Below are positions 33,192 to 45,189 of a stretch of 64,000 nt of DNA, one piece after another. The translations under genes and the position numbers were made by a program. Location: positions 9,801,001 through 9,865,000 of the forward strand of contig NC_087111.1 in assembly GCF_963855985.1 (NCBI RefSeq), in the 5' to 3' direction. The notes under the pieces are model-generated. The model was not told the DNA's origin, did no database searches, and saw nothing but the letters and a program-made list of their open reading frames with translations. Every line of letters starts with the position of its first letter. Positions within the stretch are counted from its first letter, which is position 1. Source of the stretch: Ostrinia nubilalis. Lineage: Eukaryota > Arthropoda > Insecta > Lepidoptera > Crambidae.

Positions 33192-36017
33192 CTAATCAGC
33201 ATTTCTTAATTTATTTTTAAAAACCCGAAATGTATGCTGGAATATGTCCTTGTCAACGTCAAGACTATTGTAGGCCCTGCACATTCTGTAAATAGGGTGA
33301 TTTACTGAGACATTATTTGTAGCGAGTGGTACATGAAACAGCTGAGGTCGACGCACTGAACGTTTCGGAACCCTAAACAGTATCTTTTGAAGCAGTGAAG
33401 AGTCGAGTGCACCATTCACTACTTTATGCAAGGTGCAAAGATCTACCACATCCCGACGGTCTTCCAAACTGCTCATTCCAAACTCCCGAAGTCTATCCTC
33501 ATAACTAGGTAACTTGCGTCTAAGTCCCAGTCTACAGCACAGACCCCTCAAGAATCGACGCTGAACAGATTCCACCCTATCTTTATGTTCTTTATATATA
33601 GGAAACCAGATTGATGAGCAGTATTCTAAGATACTCCGAACTAATGAGCCATACAGTATCATCCATGATTGCCTATTCTTGAAAGGTTTGGCCGTACGAG
33701 ATATAAATCCCAGCATTCTATTGGCCTTATTCACCATGATGTCATAATGTGCTCTGAATGACAGGGTTGAGTCGAACATAACTCCAAGATCGCGGACAAC
33801 ATCAACTCTGCCAAGGGCCTCTCCGTCTATTTGGTACCTGTACAGGTACCGATGCTTGTTCTTGGTAAACGTTATAACCTGACATTTCGCTGCGTTTAAC
33901 TTCATATGATTATCAGAACACCAATCATGCACGGAGAAAAGATCATTCTGAAGAGCATCACAGTCCTCCAAGTTATATATTTTGTGATATATTTTGACAT
34001 CGTCGGCGTATGCCAAAAATGGGCTGTGGATTCGATAAAAAAGGTCATTCACAAAGAGCAGAAACAGTAGAGGACCCAGATTTGATCCCTGTGGCACTCC
34101 AGATGTGGTATTAAACGGACTAGACTCATAACCATACAAAGCCACCAGCTGTGATCGGTTTTCGAGATATGAGGTCAACCACCGATGAAGATTTCCTTGT
34201 ATACCGAGATGTTTTGCTTTTTTCAATAAGACTGAGTGATTGACAAGATCGAACGCTTTCGAAAAATCAAGATAAATAGAATCAACTTGTGTTTTTTCAT
34301 TGAATGCTTCACATAAGTAGCTTGCATAAACGATGAGGTTAGAGTTGGTCGAGCGCCCAGAGACAAATCCGTGCTGATTTTGGCTTATTATCTGTGAAAG
34401 ATGATTAAAGAGATGCTCATAAATTATACTTTCAAAAATCTTAGCAAACGAGCTAAGAATGCTAATGGGGCGATACTTGGTAACATCGGATTTATCTCCA
34501 CCCTTATGTATTGGCGTAACTCTTGATAGTTTCCACAGGTCTGGAAAACAACCCTCGGAGAGTGATTTGTTAAAAATCATCCAGAGTGGTTCAGCCAAAG
34601 CAGTTGCACATAAACGGATAAAGACAGGCGGTATTCCATCCGGACCAGCTCCTTTCTTAATATCTATGTTTTTCAAGCGGGACAGAACAGTTTCTATTGA
34701 AATAGGGATGCTACTTATCGTAAAACTGGATGCAGGGAAGTCTGGACAGTAGTTCGGAGACGATTTATTTGGATAGACTGATGAAAAATACTTCGCGAAC
34801 AGATTGACAACTTTGTCACCTGTTTCTGCTTTTTGGTTCTCATAATAAACATTGCTGGGTATATCATTTGTAACTCTCTTAAGTTTAGTATAACGCCAAA
34901 AAGCTTTTATGTTAAATGCTAGATCCGACTCAATACGAGCTATATACGAATGAAAGCATTTGTTAGTTAATTTTTTACATCTAGACCTAAGTAAAGCATA
35001 TGTGTCATAGTCCCGAGGATTACGTTTTTTTTTAAATCTTGCATGAAATTTATTTTTTTGTTTTAGTAAATTAATCAAATCTTTTGTAAACCATTTAGGA
35101 TAATTGCTTTTTTTTGTTGTTATTGGGGCCTTAGGTGTATATTTTTCTATTATTTCATGTATTATGTTATACATTAATTGTAAGAAGTCATTACAGTTCA
35201 ACCCTATAGCTTTTTCGTCCCAATCAATTTCCTTAAGTTCTGCCATACACCCCTCGTAATCAGTTCTATGGAAACATAGCCTTTCGGGAAGGTTTTCTTT
35301 TAAAAAAGTAGTTGTTGTTTTTTTATAGGTTAGTTCAAAAGGAGGATGATGTGCATCAAGGTTACTAATGGGTATTGCCTGAATAAGGCTGAAATCCTTA
35401 CTGTTAGTTAAAAACAGATCTAATAATCTATTGTTGTGATTGGGTATATTATTAAGTTGCATTAGATCAGCGGTATGGCAAAGGTCATATAGAGCTCTGG
35501 ACTTTTCGCATTCGTATGTAATTGGATATCCTGTATCTATGGACCATGACATATTTCCCAGGTTAAAATCACCAACAATGCAAGCGTGATCTGATAGTCC
35601 CATTATGTGTTCACAGTTGTGCATAAAGTCCAAAAACAAAGCCGAGGGAATATATTCGGGAATATATACTAGACCAACCGTTAAGAAATAACTTTTGTCA
35701 ATTTTAATTTGCACCCATAAATCCTCAAACAAGTTAGTATGTAAGTCATCTCTAACGGCGATATCTAGTCTCTTGGAGATGGCCATCAGAACACCTCCAC
35801 CATGTTTCTTGTTAAACCGATCAAGAAAATCCACGCCTCTATCCCTACGTACCACTCGATATCTATCATCAAACAATTCCGAAGACAGAATTGAATCATT
35901 GAGCCACGTTTCACAAAGACATATAACATCATAGTCATTGCACATAATTGAATTATAGATATCAATTATTTTACTTTTAACGCCGCGTACATTTTGATAG
36001 AAAATTGTAATATCCAT
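33192..36017 (-). CDS. LINE ORF2: apurinic endonuclease plus reverse transcriptase
   Basis: 941 aa, uninterrupted. Residues 1-230 form an exonuclease/endonuclease/phosphatase domain (QNVRG at 8, CETWL at 35, GDFNLGN at 149, DAHHP at 221) that nicks target DNA. Reverse transcriptase spans about 495-760 with QHGF at 548, DFSKAFD at 584, GVPQGSNLGP at 640 and catalytic YADD at 670-673. The C-terminal 180 residues include a Cys/His-poor extension typical of the group. The protein copies its own RNA at the nick (target-primed reverse transcription). The start Met opens directly with the endonuclease strand, so it is likely correct. No missing key residue was noticed. Confidence 0.92.
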   Translation of the reverse strand: MDITIFYQNVRGVKSKIIDIYNSIMCNDYDVICLCETWLNDSILSSELFDDRYRVVRRDRGVDFLDRFNKKHGGGVLMAISKRLDIAVRDDLHTNLFEDLWVQIKIDKSYFLTVGLVYIPEYIPSALFLDFMHNCEHIMGLSDHACIVGDFNLGNMSWSIDTGYPITYECEKSRALYDLCHTADLMQLNNIPNHNNRLLDLFLTNSKDFSLIQAIPISNLDAHHPPFELTYKKTTTTFLKENLPERLCFHRTDYEGCMAELKEIDWDEKAIGLNCNDFLQLMYNIIHEIIEKYTPKAPITTKKSNYPKWFTKDLINLLKQKNKFHARFKKKRNPRDYDTYALLRSRCKKLTNKCFHSYIARIESDLAFNIKAFWRYTKLKRVTNDIPSNVYYENQKAETGDKVVNLFAKYFSSVYPNKSSPNYCPDFPASSFTISSIPISIETVLSRLKNIDIKKGAGPDGIPPVFIRLCATALAEPLWMIFNKSLSEGCFPDLWKLSRVTPIHKGGDKSDVTKYRPISILSSFAKIFESIIYEHLFNHLSQIISQNQHGFVSGRSTNSNLIVYASYLCEAFNEKTQVDSIYLDFSKAFDLVNHSVLLKKAKHLGIQGNLHRWLTSYLENRSQLVALYGYESSPFNTTSGVPQGSNLGPLLFLLFVNDLFYRIHSPFLAYADDVKIYHKIYNLEDCDALQNDLFSVHDWCSDNHMKLNAAKCQVITFTKNKHRYLYRYQIDGEALGRVDVVRDLGVMFDSTLSFRAHYDIMVNKANRMLGFISRTAKPFKNRQSWMILYGSLVRSILEYCSSIWFPIYKEHKDRVESVQRRFLRGLCCRLGLRRKLPSYEDRLREFGMSSLEDRRDVVDLCTLHKVVNGALDSSLLQKILFRVPKRSVRRPQLFHVPLATNNVSVNHPIYRMCRAYNSLDVDKDIFQHTFRVFKNKLRNAD

Positions 36018-36067
36018 TTAGAAATTTAAGAAAATCACAAAGATCTATTTTAATAATAACAAAAAAT

Positions 36068-37174
36068 TTAATTAATAAGATCTAAACTATCATGATTTCG
36101 CACTAATATGTGTCGCGAATCCGAGGTTTTTCGGACGTAAATACGGCCGTTGCGTATCCATACAAATTGGTATGCCTTTTCCTTTGCCTTCATTCGAGCA
36201 GCAGCGTGGAGAGCTTTATTTTCAGGGGAAAGATGTTCCGATACAAATATGGGCTTCTTCTCACCAACATAACCGAGTAAGGTGGTATTAAGTTTATTAT
36301 TGGTGTTGGATCTATTATATTTCGTAACCGCAGAATAGAATTCATCTCGGGATTTCACACTCTTGAATTTTGCCACTATGGTGCGCGGTGATTTGCTCTC
36401 TTTGTTCATCTTTGCAACCCTGGTGCAAGACACGATATCGGTGTGTTCCATCTTAAGCCCAATCACCTTGGCACACTGTTGCAGTACACTCGGTATATTT
36501 TCAGTGCGGTTCTCAGGAATCCCATGAAACTCCAAATTGTTTTCTCGTAAGTGCTGCTCTAAGTTATTTAAACGACAGGAAAGTGAAGACACCGTAGCTT
36601 GAAGGGTGGTGTTATCGGTTTTAAGCGATTCATTATCCCTCGACAGCTGCTCTATGTTAGTCTTCATTTCATCATGCATGTCGCTCAGGAATGTTACTGA
36701 TTTTCGGAGTTCCTGGAGGTCGCTTTTAATTGTAGAGAGTTCAGTTTTAATAATCTTTGAAAGCATTGTCGGCAGCTCCGATTTTATTGCCTCGAGTACT
36801 TGTTCCCTAATAGCAGCAATAATGGGATCATCACTAGGCGGGGACATTCCCTGGGAGGATGTATTTGGTCGGCGTAATGTGACATTTTCCCTATCCTCAC
36901 CACAGCTCGAGTCCCCTCCCCTACCAGAACGGACAGGCGTGTTCGTGTTGTCCCCCTTTGGCTGTTTATTCCTACATTCTTGACACTTCCAGGACGCCTT
37001 AAAATCCTTAGTTAAGGAGCCAAAACTTTTCTCTGCAATATTAGCACATAGAAGGTCGTACACTTTCCTGCATAAACTGCATCGGAGATACTGCTTGTTA
37101 ACTGCACTGTGGCAACCAGCACATTTATTCGTGTTTGATGACATTTTGTGTTTCTGTAGCAACAAACAGTTCAA
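36068..37174 (-). CDS. LINE ORF1: PHD-like zinc finger and FP-like domain protein
   Basis: 368 aa from the first Met; the second Met at residue 11 (37144) is an equally good start and sits just before the finger. Residues 18-67 hold paired cysteines (18/21, 32/35, 43, 64/67) in PHD-like spacing. About 140-210 is a coiled coil rich in Leu/Ser/Asp. About 205-345 resembles the C-terminal domain shared with baculovirus FP25K and many insect LINE ORF1 proteins (LEFHGIPE, CTRVAK, TIVAKFKS motifs). ORF1 proteins bind the LINE RNA to form particles. It is followed 50 bp later by ORF2. Confidence 0.82.
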   Translation of the reverse strand: MNCLLLQKHKMSSNTNKCAGCHSAVNKQYLRCSLCRKVYDLLCANIAEKSFGSLTKDFKASWKCQECRNKQPKGDNTNTPVRSGRGGDSSCGEDRENVTLRRPNTSSQGMSPPSDDPIIAAIREQVLEAIKSELPTMLSKIIKTELSTIKSDLQELRKSVTFLSDMHDEMKTNIEQLSRDNESLKTDNTTLQATVSSLSCRLNNLEQHLRENNLEFHGIPENRTENIPSVLQQCAKVIGLKMEHTDIVSCTRVAKMNKESKSPRTIVAKFKSVKSRDEFYSAVTKYNRSNTNNKLNTTLLGYVGEKKPIFVSEHLSPENKALHAAARMKAKEKAYQFVWIRNGRIYVRKTSDSRHILVRNHDSLDLIN

Positions 37175-37596
37175 TCAACGAAAAAACAGAAAACAAAATT
37201 TGTATGAACTTTGGTGGGATTTGATCTTCGCGCCTCTCACGTGCGCACCAAACTCAGTTGCCACTACGCCAAAGCGCTGTTACGTCACACGCCGAAAGTA
37301 TCGTAAACTAGTTGGGACTCGGCGGGCGGTCGTAGATCTCGATCGATTTCTGTTCGAAGGACACGAATGCTCACGAGTGTTAACGAACTCGCACGAACGT
37401 CAGCATCTTCTGTCCGTGACACACAAGTAAACACACACAAATCACAGTATTCGCAATGTTTTTCGCCGATACTAATTAATGTTTAGATGCACAGATTATT
37501 ACGTATACGATTAGTGTCATTTTCACTCCAATTGGCAAAGTTTTTCCACTGTTTATGATGAAAATCGACGGAGCTTATAAAAATACGTCTACCGGC

Positions 37597-37598
<2 letters not shown>

Positions 37599-37633
<35 letters not shown>
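37599..37633. repeat. 35-bp homopolymer (T) at the LINE 5' junction
   Basis: An uninterrupted T run separates integrase sequence from the LINE 5' end; on the coding strand it reads as a Lys run appended to the integrase frame. Length may be inaccurate in the assembly. Confidence 0.85.
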
Positions 37634-38560
37634 CTGAGCTATGTATTTATATAAGTGCTTTGTACGTTTCGCATGATCTTGAACTAATTGCTGATAATAT
37701 TGCTTTTCGAAATTGATTCTAAATGGACTGTCTGAATCTGTATGACCAAAAACTACCTCAAATGGTGTTAACTCAGTTACAGAGTGGATAGTGTGGTTAT
37801 ATGCCATTACTGAATATGTCATAACTGATGCGGCATCTGTACATCGTCTTTCGTATTTAGCCAATCTATAGATCTCTATAATTGTCGAGTGAAAGCGTTC
37901 GATAAGTCCCATAGAATTAGGGTTATTTGGGGTTCCGATGTGAAGTTCAACTTTATGTAAATTTAGAAATTCTTTCATGAGTTCGTTATTAAATTCGGTT
38001 CCTGGATCTGAGCTTATACGTTTTGGAATTCCGTAGAATGAGAAATATTTCATAAGTGCTCTAGTAACGTCTGATGTTGATTTGCTAGGTATCTCTATTG
38101 CTTGTCCTAATTTGCTGAAGGCGTCAATTAGGGTTAAATATGTGATTCCTTCAATACTGAAGAGATCAATGAAAATTTCCTGAAATGGGGAATCTTGAGT
38201 TTTAGTTAATTGTAAAAATGGTTTTATGGGTTTCCTATCGTATTTCATTTTACGGCAGGCTTCGCAAGCGTTAATGATTGCGGAAACTGTTTGTTGCATG
38301 TTAGGCCAAAAATGATTTCTACGAATTCTAATCAATGTTTCCTTAATACCACGGTGGCATGTTTTTCCTTCATGGTATTGGATAACTATTGCTTTTTGTT
38401 CACCCTCGTCTTCTATGTAATTTACCCGTTCTGTACACTCGTAAAACTGAACTACATCTTTCTTAAAAAGTTTAATAATTACGTCTGTGAAAATTCGTCT
38501 AAGTTGATCTGATTCAAAATAAATGAAATACTTTGTTTTAGGTTTGATATTCTTTTAAAA
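37634..38560 (-). pseudogene. Integrase N-terminal and catalytic part (interrupted by LINE)
   Basis: The frame opens near 38560 and runs to the LINE junction. The zinc-binding HHCC motif is visible as H...H in YHEGKTCHRG and C..C in CEACRK. The catalytic core has Asp in FIDLFS, Asp in SSDPGTEF and Glu in GLIERFHST, so the DDE triad is intact. Integrase inserts the cDNA into host DNA. The frame differs by one from the preceding protease frame, with the break near 38540, and the domain is cut by the LINE. Confidence 0.82.
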
Positions 38561-39475
38561 ACTGTTTTACTAATTCTGCATTATTATCAGGTAAATGTAC
38601 TTCAAGAACCTTTTGCTTATCGCGTGAAAGGTTTTTGACTGAAAGTTCATTATCGAATCGTTCAAAGACTAATATTTGATTAGGTTTGTTATCGATTGCT
38701 TCGTTTAAGATTGGGATGCCTTGTGATTCGGTATCCTTTGCGGAATGAATAGTTTGTGAGTTATTTGATTGTTCATCGACACAGTCTGAATTATTTGACG
38801 ACGGAATCGGATATTCTGAACCTAATTGTCTACTTCCTTCTGAGGATGTAGAGTCGGAAATTACTATTGTACTTCCTGATGATAATTTTTCTATTTTCTT
38901 TACTACTTTATCAACATGTTTTTGAATACGTTTTTCCTTTTTGCTAACATTTACTTTCATGGACTGATTATCTGAATCAAGAGCATTTACTTTTATGCGG
39001 GATAACGCGTCTACGTTTGCGTTTTGTTTATTGATTGATTCATTACGGTAATTAGCGGTTGCACTAGGCATTCTAACGTTGTCTGTGAATTTTTGGTAAT
39101 TTAAAATGATTGGAATGCATGCAGTTTTAGTTCTGAGGACTCTATTTTTAATGTCGATTAATGCTTCCAATTGTTCCAATAAATCTTGTCCAATTACACC
39201 ATCGTACCATTTGTGTACGTCATATAAATAAAATTTGTGGTATTTTCTGCATTTAAAAGTTGGAAAAAGGGGAATTTCTATGGTTTTGTTGTGCGTACTT
39301 GACGCGTGTGTACTCACAACTTGGAATGGTTCGTTTTTTATGAATTTACTGAAATATTGATAGCCAATACGCGGACTGAAGAACGAACGCATGCTGCCAG
39401 TGTCGATCATCATGCGAGCATCCAGTTCCGGTAGGTAAATATATGGTAATGTTAATTCCGGATCGCAATTAATGT
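38538..39475 (-). pseudogene. pol 5' part: protease, with RT/RNase H deleted
   Basis: The frame is open from just after gag (-1 relative to gag). MMIDTGS at 39413 is the aspartic protease active site, followed by IGQDLL. About 125 codons later the sequence passes straight to NANVDALSRI, which normally follows RNase H. The entire reverse transcriptase and RNase H are therefore missing. The rest is a Ser/Asn/Lys-rich linker before integrase. Without RT this copy could only be mobilised in trans. Confidence 0.8.
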
Positions 39476-40726
39476 TTATCTGTTCTGTTCTTTGATGGAG
39501 GCTGTTTCGTGAAAATCCTGTTGGAATTCAGTTTCCTGGGTTTCCTCGGGAGTTTCCTCGAAATCAGGGTAATACTGTTCGCTGTACATGTTATTATATT
39601 CGTCTATAGGGTATTCACAATAATATTGATCGTAATAGGACTGTTCTGCTTCGTCGTAGTTCAGATCATTTAAGTTTGTTTCATTTACATTGTTTGGTTT
39701 TGTAGCCGTACGCATAGACACGTCGGTCAGCTGCATACGTGGCGGCTGGACTTGTTGGGCTTGCTGAGCACCGAACTGTGGCTTATAGCCGAATTGAGGC
39801 GGTTTGTAACCGAATTGCTGAGGAGGATGTCTATAGCCAAACTGCTGGGGCGGTCTATATCCGAACTGCTGTGGAGGCCTGTAGCCGAACTGCTGCGGCG
39901 GCCTGAAACCTGGTTGATGCGGAGGCTTGAAATAGCCGAATTGTTGTAAAGGTTTATTTCCATATTGCTGGAAGGGTTTGTAGCCTTGATTAGGCGGAAG
40001 GCCAAATTTAAATTGTGGAGGAATTATCGGTTTGATTGCATTAGAGCTGACAAAATGAGGCTGATTGCCTGAAAATTTCTGTTGAGTTGGCGTAAACGAA
40101 TTGTTAGGTTTGGGTTGCGAATGCATTTTGCTTCGCATGTTATATTGGTCCATAAAGTTTACTTCCTCGAGCACAATCGAGAGGGCGGCTTCCAAAGTGG
40201 ACGGTGCCTTTAGTCTCACAATGCGCACAAGGTTTTCTGGTAAATTATAGAGAAACACGTTTAACGCGGTGTTGTTGTATATGGTGATTTTGGCGTGACG
40301 GATTGACTCGTCTGCTATGGTGTTTACTTTGGATATAAGCATTGATCTGGTTGATTGCACGCGGTTGCAAAAGTCTGTGTATGATTCATTCGATCTGATT
40401 TTTAGTGATTCTAATTCGATATTAATGCATGCCTCACTACGCGGGTCTCCAAAATGTTGTGTCAGAATTTCCTTAAGTTCCGACCAGTTTGTTAAATTTT
40501 CTTGTTCTGATAACAGTGCTGCTGCATTTTCTGTAAGGCGGCTAGTGATAGCGTGGTACACGTATAAATCTTGCTCAACCCCACCTCTATATCTCGATAT
40601 AACATACTCACATTTTTTAAGGAACAAATTTAGATGTTTTTTGTCACCATTAAAAAATGGAATTAATCTGAGCATCTCGTTGGGTATTGGCGTGATTTGT
40701 ACGGATTCGATTTGTGGTGAAGCCAT
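39476..40726 (-). CDS. gag-like protein of the LTR element
   Basis: 416 aa, intact. Residues 1-200 resemble the gypsy-group Gag capsid region (IPFFNGDKKHLNLFLKKCE, LTQHFGD, SYTDFCNRVQ). About 225-320 is an array of eight-residue-type repeats RPPQQFGY / KPPQFGY. The C-terminus is acidic and Tyr-rich (YYDQYYCEYP). No CCHC zinc knuckle is present, as in insect errantiviruses. Gag forms the particle shell. It overlaps the pol frame by a few codons, suggesting -1 frameshifting. It is the only complete ORF of the element. Confidence 0.85.
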   Translation of the reverse strand: MASPQIESVQITPIPNEMLRLIPFFNGDKKHLNLFLKKCEYVISRYRGGVEQDLYVYHAITSRLTENAAALLSEQENLTNWSELKEILTQHFGDPRSEACINIELESLKIRSNESYTDFCNRVQSTRSMLISKVNTIADESIRHAKITIYNNTALNVFLYNLPENLVRIVRLKAPSTLEAALSIVLEEVNFMDQYNMRSKMHSQPKPNNSFTPTQQKFSGNQPHFVSSNAIKPIIPPQFKFGLPPNQGYKPFQQYGNKPLQQFGYFKPPHQPGFRPPQQFGYRPPQQFGYRPPQQFGYRHPPQQFGYKPPQFGYKPQFGAQQAQQVQPPRMQLTDVSMRTATKPNNVNETNLNDLNYDEAEQSYYDQYYCEYPIDEYNNMYSEQYYPDFEETPEETQETEFQQDFHETASIKEQNR

Positions 40727-41369
40727 TTTTACTGAATTTAAATGTATTTAATTGATATGCGCCAGTCAGAATTTGTAACAGTACTTTACACAATATTCAC
40801 AATTAAAATATACGGTAATCACAATAAAACACACAATAAAATACACAATAAAATACACAGTAAAAATAAGAGTAGTTCTTAATTTAATTGTTCAATTTCG
40901 AGAGACAATTAACTTAAAAACTTTAATAATTTTTACTTTACACAATAAACTTATTTAATTTAATTCAATATTCAATTTATTTACTTTATTTCACTTTATT
41001 TACTTTATTTCAATTTATTTACTTTACTTTGTTTCAATATTTAATTCACTTAAATCTAAACGAAAAGTGTTAACGATAAAGTTTTATGACGAAAACACAA
41101 AATGCGATACCCTGGGAGAAGTTCTATCCCGGAGTAGCAATATTTCCCTACGATTTAAAAAGCATGAAAAATACACAGAGGATAAGGAGTGGAAGGATTG
41201 GCGAAAAGTTCTACTCACCAACCGACCGTTCTCTGCATACTCGTTCCACCCGTACTTCGATGACAAATTTATTTGGTTCGGCGGATTTATTAGTTTCCCG
41301 TAGTATCACGAATTTAAACGGCGGATTTTGACACCAATCGCGTAAACTTTAGGAAAACTTGCAGCAATA

Positions 41370-41387
41370 AATCCGAACGGCTGCGCC
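41370..41387 (-). other. Primer binding site of the LTR element
   Basis: On the minus strand, GGCGCAGCCGTTCGGATT starts directly after the 5' LTR ends in ...ACT. TGGCGCAG-type sites are used with a serine tRNA in the 17.6/297 group; the exact tRNA here is inference. Confidence 0.6.
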
Positions 41388-41655
41388 AGTCAGATTTCGG
41401 GAGCGGGGTGGAAGCTTTTTAAAAAGGATTATATTTAATTAAACTAAGTGATCACGTCCTCGCCGAGTTGGAGGCGATTTAATAATGATTTAATATTGTG
41501 GCCGATCGCAGTCGTCCAGTACGGTGTTTACAATTTAGTTCTGCTGACACATCTCTTATGTGAATAACAATTCTACGAATGCTTACACTGTAGAGCGGAA
41601 AGTGATGACTTATCTTGTTTAGTCTAGAGCAGAGGGAGCTGACGGATGCATAACT
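41388..41655 (-). repeat. 5' LTR of the errantivirus-type element
   Basis: 268 bp, identical by eye to 31220-31487. Downstream flank begins AGGT, matching the base quartet before the other LTR. Confidence 0.88.
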
Positions 41656-41851
41656 AGGTAGGGCACTAGCATATCAAGCTAAATTCTGTTACATCTTTTA
41701 CAGTTGTAATAAATGCTGTTTTCGAAGAAAATTGTCTGGCAGTTGGCGACTGTACTTGATAGTATGAAAATTGTTAGAAAACTAAGAACTACTCGTAACT
41801 CTACATCTCATTCCTACATATAAACTTTCTACGGAACGCCTATGAACTAAC

Positions 41852-42200
41852 TTTCTCAAAGAAAACATTCCTTTATTTTTGAAAAGAAATAGAACTGCAT
41901 TCAAAGATTTTCGAAAAATTTTCGAGAATTCATTACCATACCATAAAATTTTCTGTATGTAATAAAAATAATTTAAGATTTCATGGTTTTCCTTTCATTT
42001 GATTTATCAAGTTTGTTAGAGAGATTATTTTCATCCTTATACTTACCTATCCCTAACGATCGATGCAATAAAAATACAGGGTGTAATTTTTAACAGATTT
42101 TAGTTAGTTCGATGCCCGGGTGTGGCAAGCAAATTTTTGGAAATCTTTGAATGCAGTGCTATTTCTTTTCAAAAATAAAGGAATGTTTTCTTTGAGAAAA
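41852..42200. repeat. Inverted repeat with ~62-bp arms
   Basis: TTTCTCAAAGAAAACATTCC (41852) pairs with GGAATGTTTTCTTTGAGAAA (to 42200); the arms continue through AAAAGAAATAG and TGCATTCAAAGATTT. The centre contains ACAGGGTGTAATTTTTAACA. Likely a decayed foldback or TIR element. Confidence 0.6.
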
Positions 42201-42270
42201 AAATTCTATCTTCAATTTTAAGAGCACTTTCCCTCCAGGTGGTACTACAAAATTCCACCCTTTATACCTA

Positions 42271-43970
<1,700 letters not shown>

Positions 43971-44087
43971 ATGCCCGTTTTCACCATCAATCCCTAATTT
44001 TTAAGTGACGCCTATGAAAACAAAATTCCTGTTATGTGTTATCATAAGGATCACTTAAAAATTAGGGATTGATGGTGAAACGGGCAT
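43971..44087. mobile_element. Hairpin MITE (ATGCCCGTTTTCACCATCAA family), copy 2
   Basis: Complete copy with perfect ends ATGCCCGTTTCACC-type and inverted GGTGAAACGGGCAT. Arms match copies at 5545 and 44955. Confidence 0.8.
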
Positions 44088-44514
44088 AAGTCCTTTATCC
44101 CTCTTTTACCAAATTTAAAAGTTTTAAAAATTGTTTTAGAATCTAAGTAAGACTTAGACATTCGTACCAGCCAGCCATTCTTCAACTCATATTGTTTGTG
44201 TCTATTCACTCACATTCATGCTAAAAATATCCAGAATGTAGCTTTTCGGCTGATTCAAAACTGGTTTTACAGTTACCATAACCAAGCCCAAAATTATTAA
44301 ACAATCCCACAGACACATTCGTTTTAAAGGTGGCTGCAAATTATGCTTGGTAGAGCAAAGAGCAGAGCTTTTGTACCTAAAATTAAATAAATATGTCTGC
44401 AACTTCATTCAAATAGTTTTAGATCATCGTGAATTATTTTTCACGTCTGTCTCCTTATCAACATAGACAGCTTTAGCTTTAGAAACTTTAAAGGCCAATG
44501 TATAATTCACTTAG

Positions 44515-44635
44515 GCTGGGTTCCACCATCTTCCTTTAACTTTGACAAACGTCAAAAATCTGTCAAACTCTACACAAAAAACATCGGTTATCATTATAGT
44601 TTCGGTCAAAGTTAGGTGGTGCAAGTCAATCTTAG
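44515..44635. mobile_element. TTGCACCA-family MITE, copy 4
   Basis: GGCTGGGTTCCACCATCTTC to GGTGGTGCAAGTCAATCTTA with core CAAAAATCTGTCAAACTCTA. Confidence 0.65.
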
Positions 44636-44954
44636 TTTTAAGCTACATTTAGGTAGGTATTACAATAAGGCTGTCTGTTTCTATGTTTTTTTTTTTCAGA
44701 TGGAACTCGAAGTTCAAACTCGCTTTTTCTTGCTCAGGCGACCAAGTTAACCACTGAGCTCTATTTATTTATTTATTTATTCCTATATAGACATAGCTCT
44801 AATGGCTCTATATAGACATTTTATTTATTACAATTAAAAACCTTATGAAATATCTAGTAGTGAGGTAGTACACCTAACCAACCCTCACTGGTTGAGTTTG
44901 ATTGATGGCCAAACAAAACTGACCATTGCAGCCGTAGGAAATAAAAGTAGAATT

Positions 44955-45058
44955 ATGCCCATCAATCTCTAATTTTTAAGTGACCCCTATGGTATAACAG
45001 GCATTTTGTTTCCATAGGGGTGACTTAAAAATTAGCGATTGATGGTGAAAACGGGCAT
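44955..45058. mobile_element. Hairpin MITE (ATGCCCGTTTTCACCATCAA family), copy 3
   Basis: Arms CATCAATCTCTAATTTTTAA and AATTAGCGATTGATGGTG are inverted; the left end has lost part of the CGTTTTCACC segment. Lies only 870 bp from copy 2. Confidence 0.78.
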
Positions 45059-45189
45059 TAGTCAGGTAACTACATATTTTTTTGCAAAGTACGAGTAGGT
45101 CACTTTCACTTAGCTTCAGGTGTGATAACAAACAAACTAATAATCTACCTTTTGCATAATACGAAAGGTACAACAGTTGACACAGAACA

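Larger units (their letters stand above)
32991..37598 (-). mobile_element. Full-length non-LTR retrotransposon (LINE, jockey/CR1 group)
   Basis: It has a 5' region of about 420 bp, ORF1, a 50-bp gap, ORF2 and a (TAAA)n 3' tail (TTTATTTATT on the plus strand at 32991-33022). Both ORFs are intact. It is inserted in the integrase gene of the LTR element in the same orientation. No conventional target duplication is clear: the 5' junction is a run of 35 A residues (minus strand) and the 3' junction is AAAACGACAGCC. It is younger than the LTR insertion and may be capable of movement. Confidence 0.85.
31220..41655 (-). mobile_element. Defective gypsy/errantivirus-type LTR retrotransposon
   Basis: LTRs at 31220-31487 and 41388-41655 are both 268 bp and look identical. 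AGGT flanks both sides (31216-31219, 41656-41659). On the minus strand the LTR runs AGT...ACT, as in gypsy-group elements. Next to the 5' LTR lies a GGCGCAGCCG primer site, and before the 3' LTR a purine tract. Gene order is gag, protease, integrase, env-like. The reverse transcriptase and RNase H are absent, env lacks its front part, pol and env each have a frame break, and a 4.6-kb LINE sits in the integrase. Without the LINE the element is about 5.8 kb. It is an endogenous, replication-defective insect element; the errantivirus assignment rests on the env-like gene and LTR features. Confidence 0.85.

Noticed and set aside
34459..36983. Plus-strand ORFs within the LINE
   Set aside because: Antisense shadows of ORF1 and ORF2.
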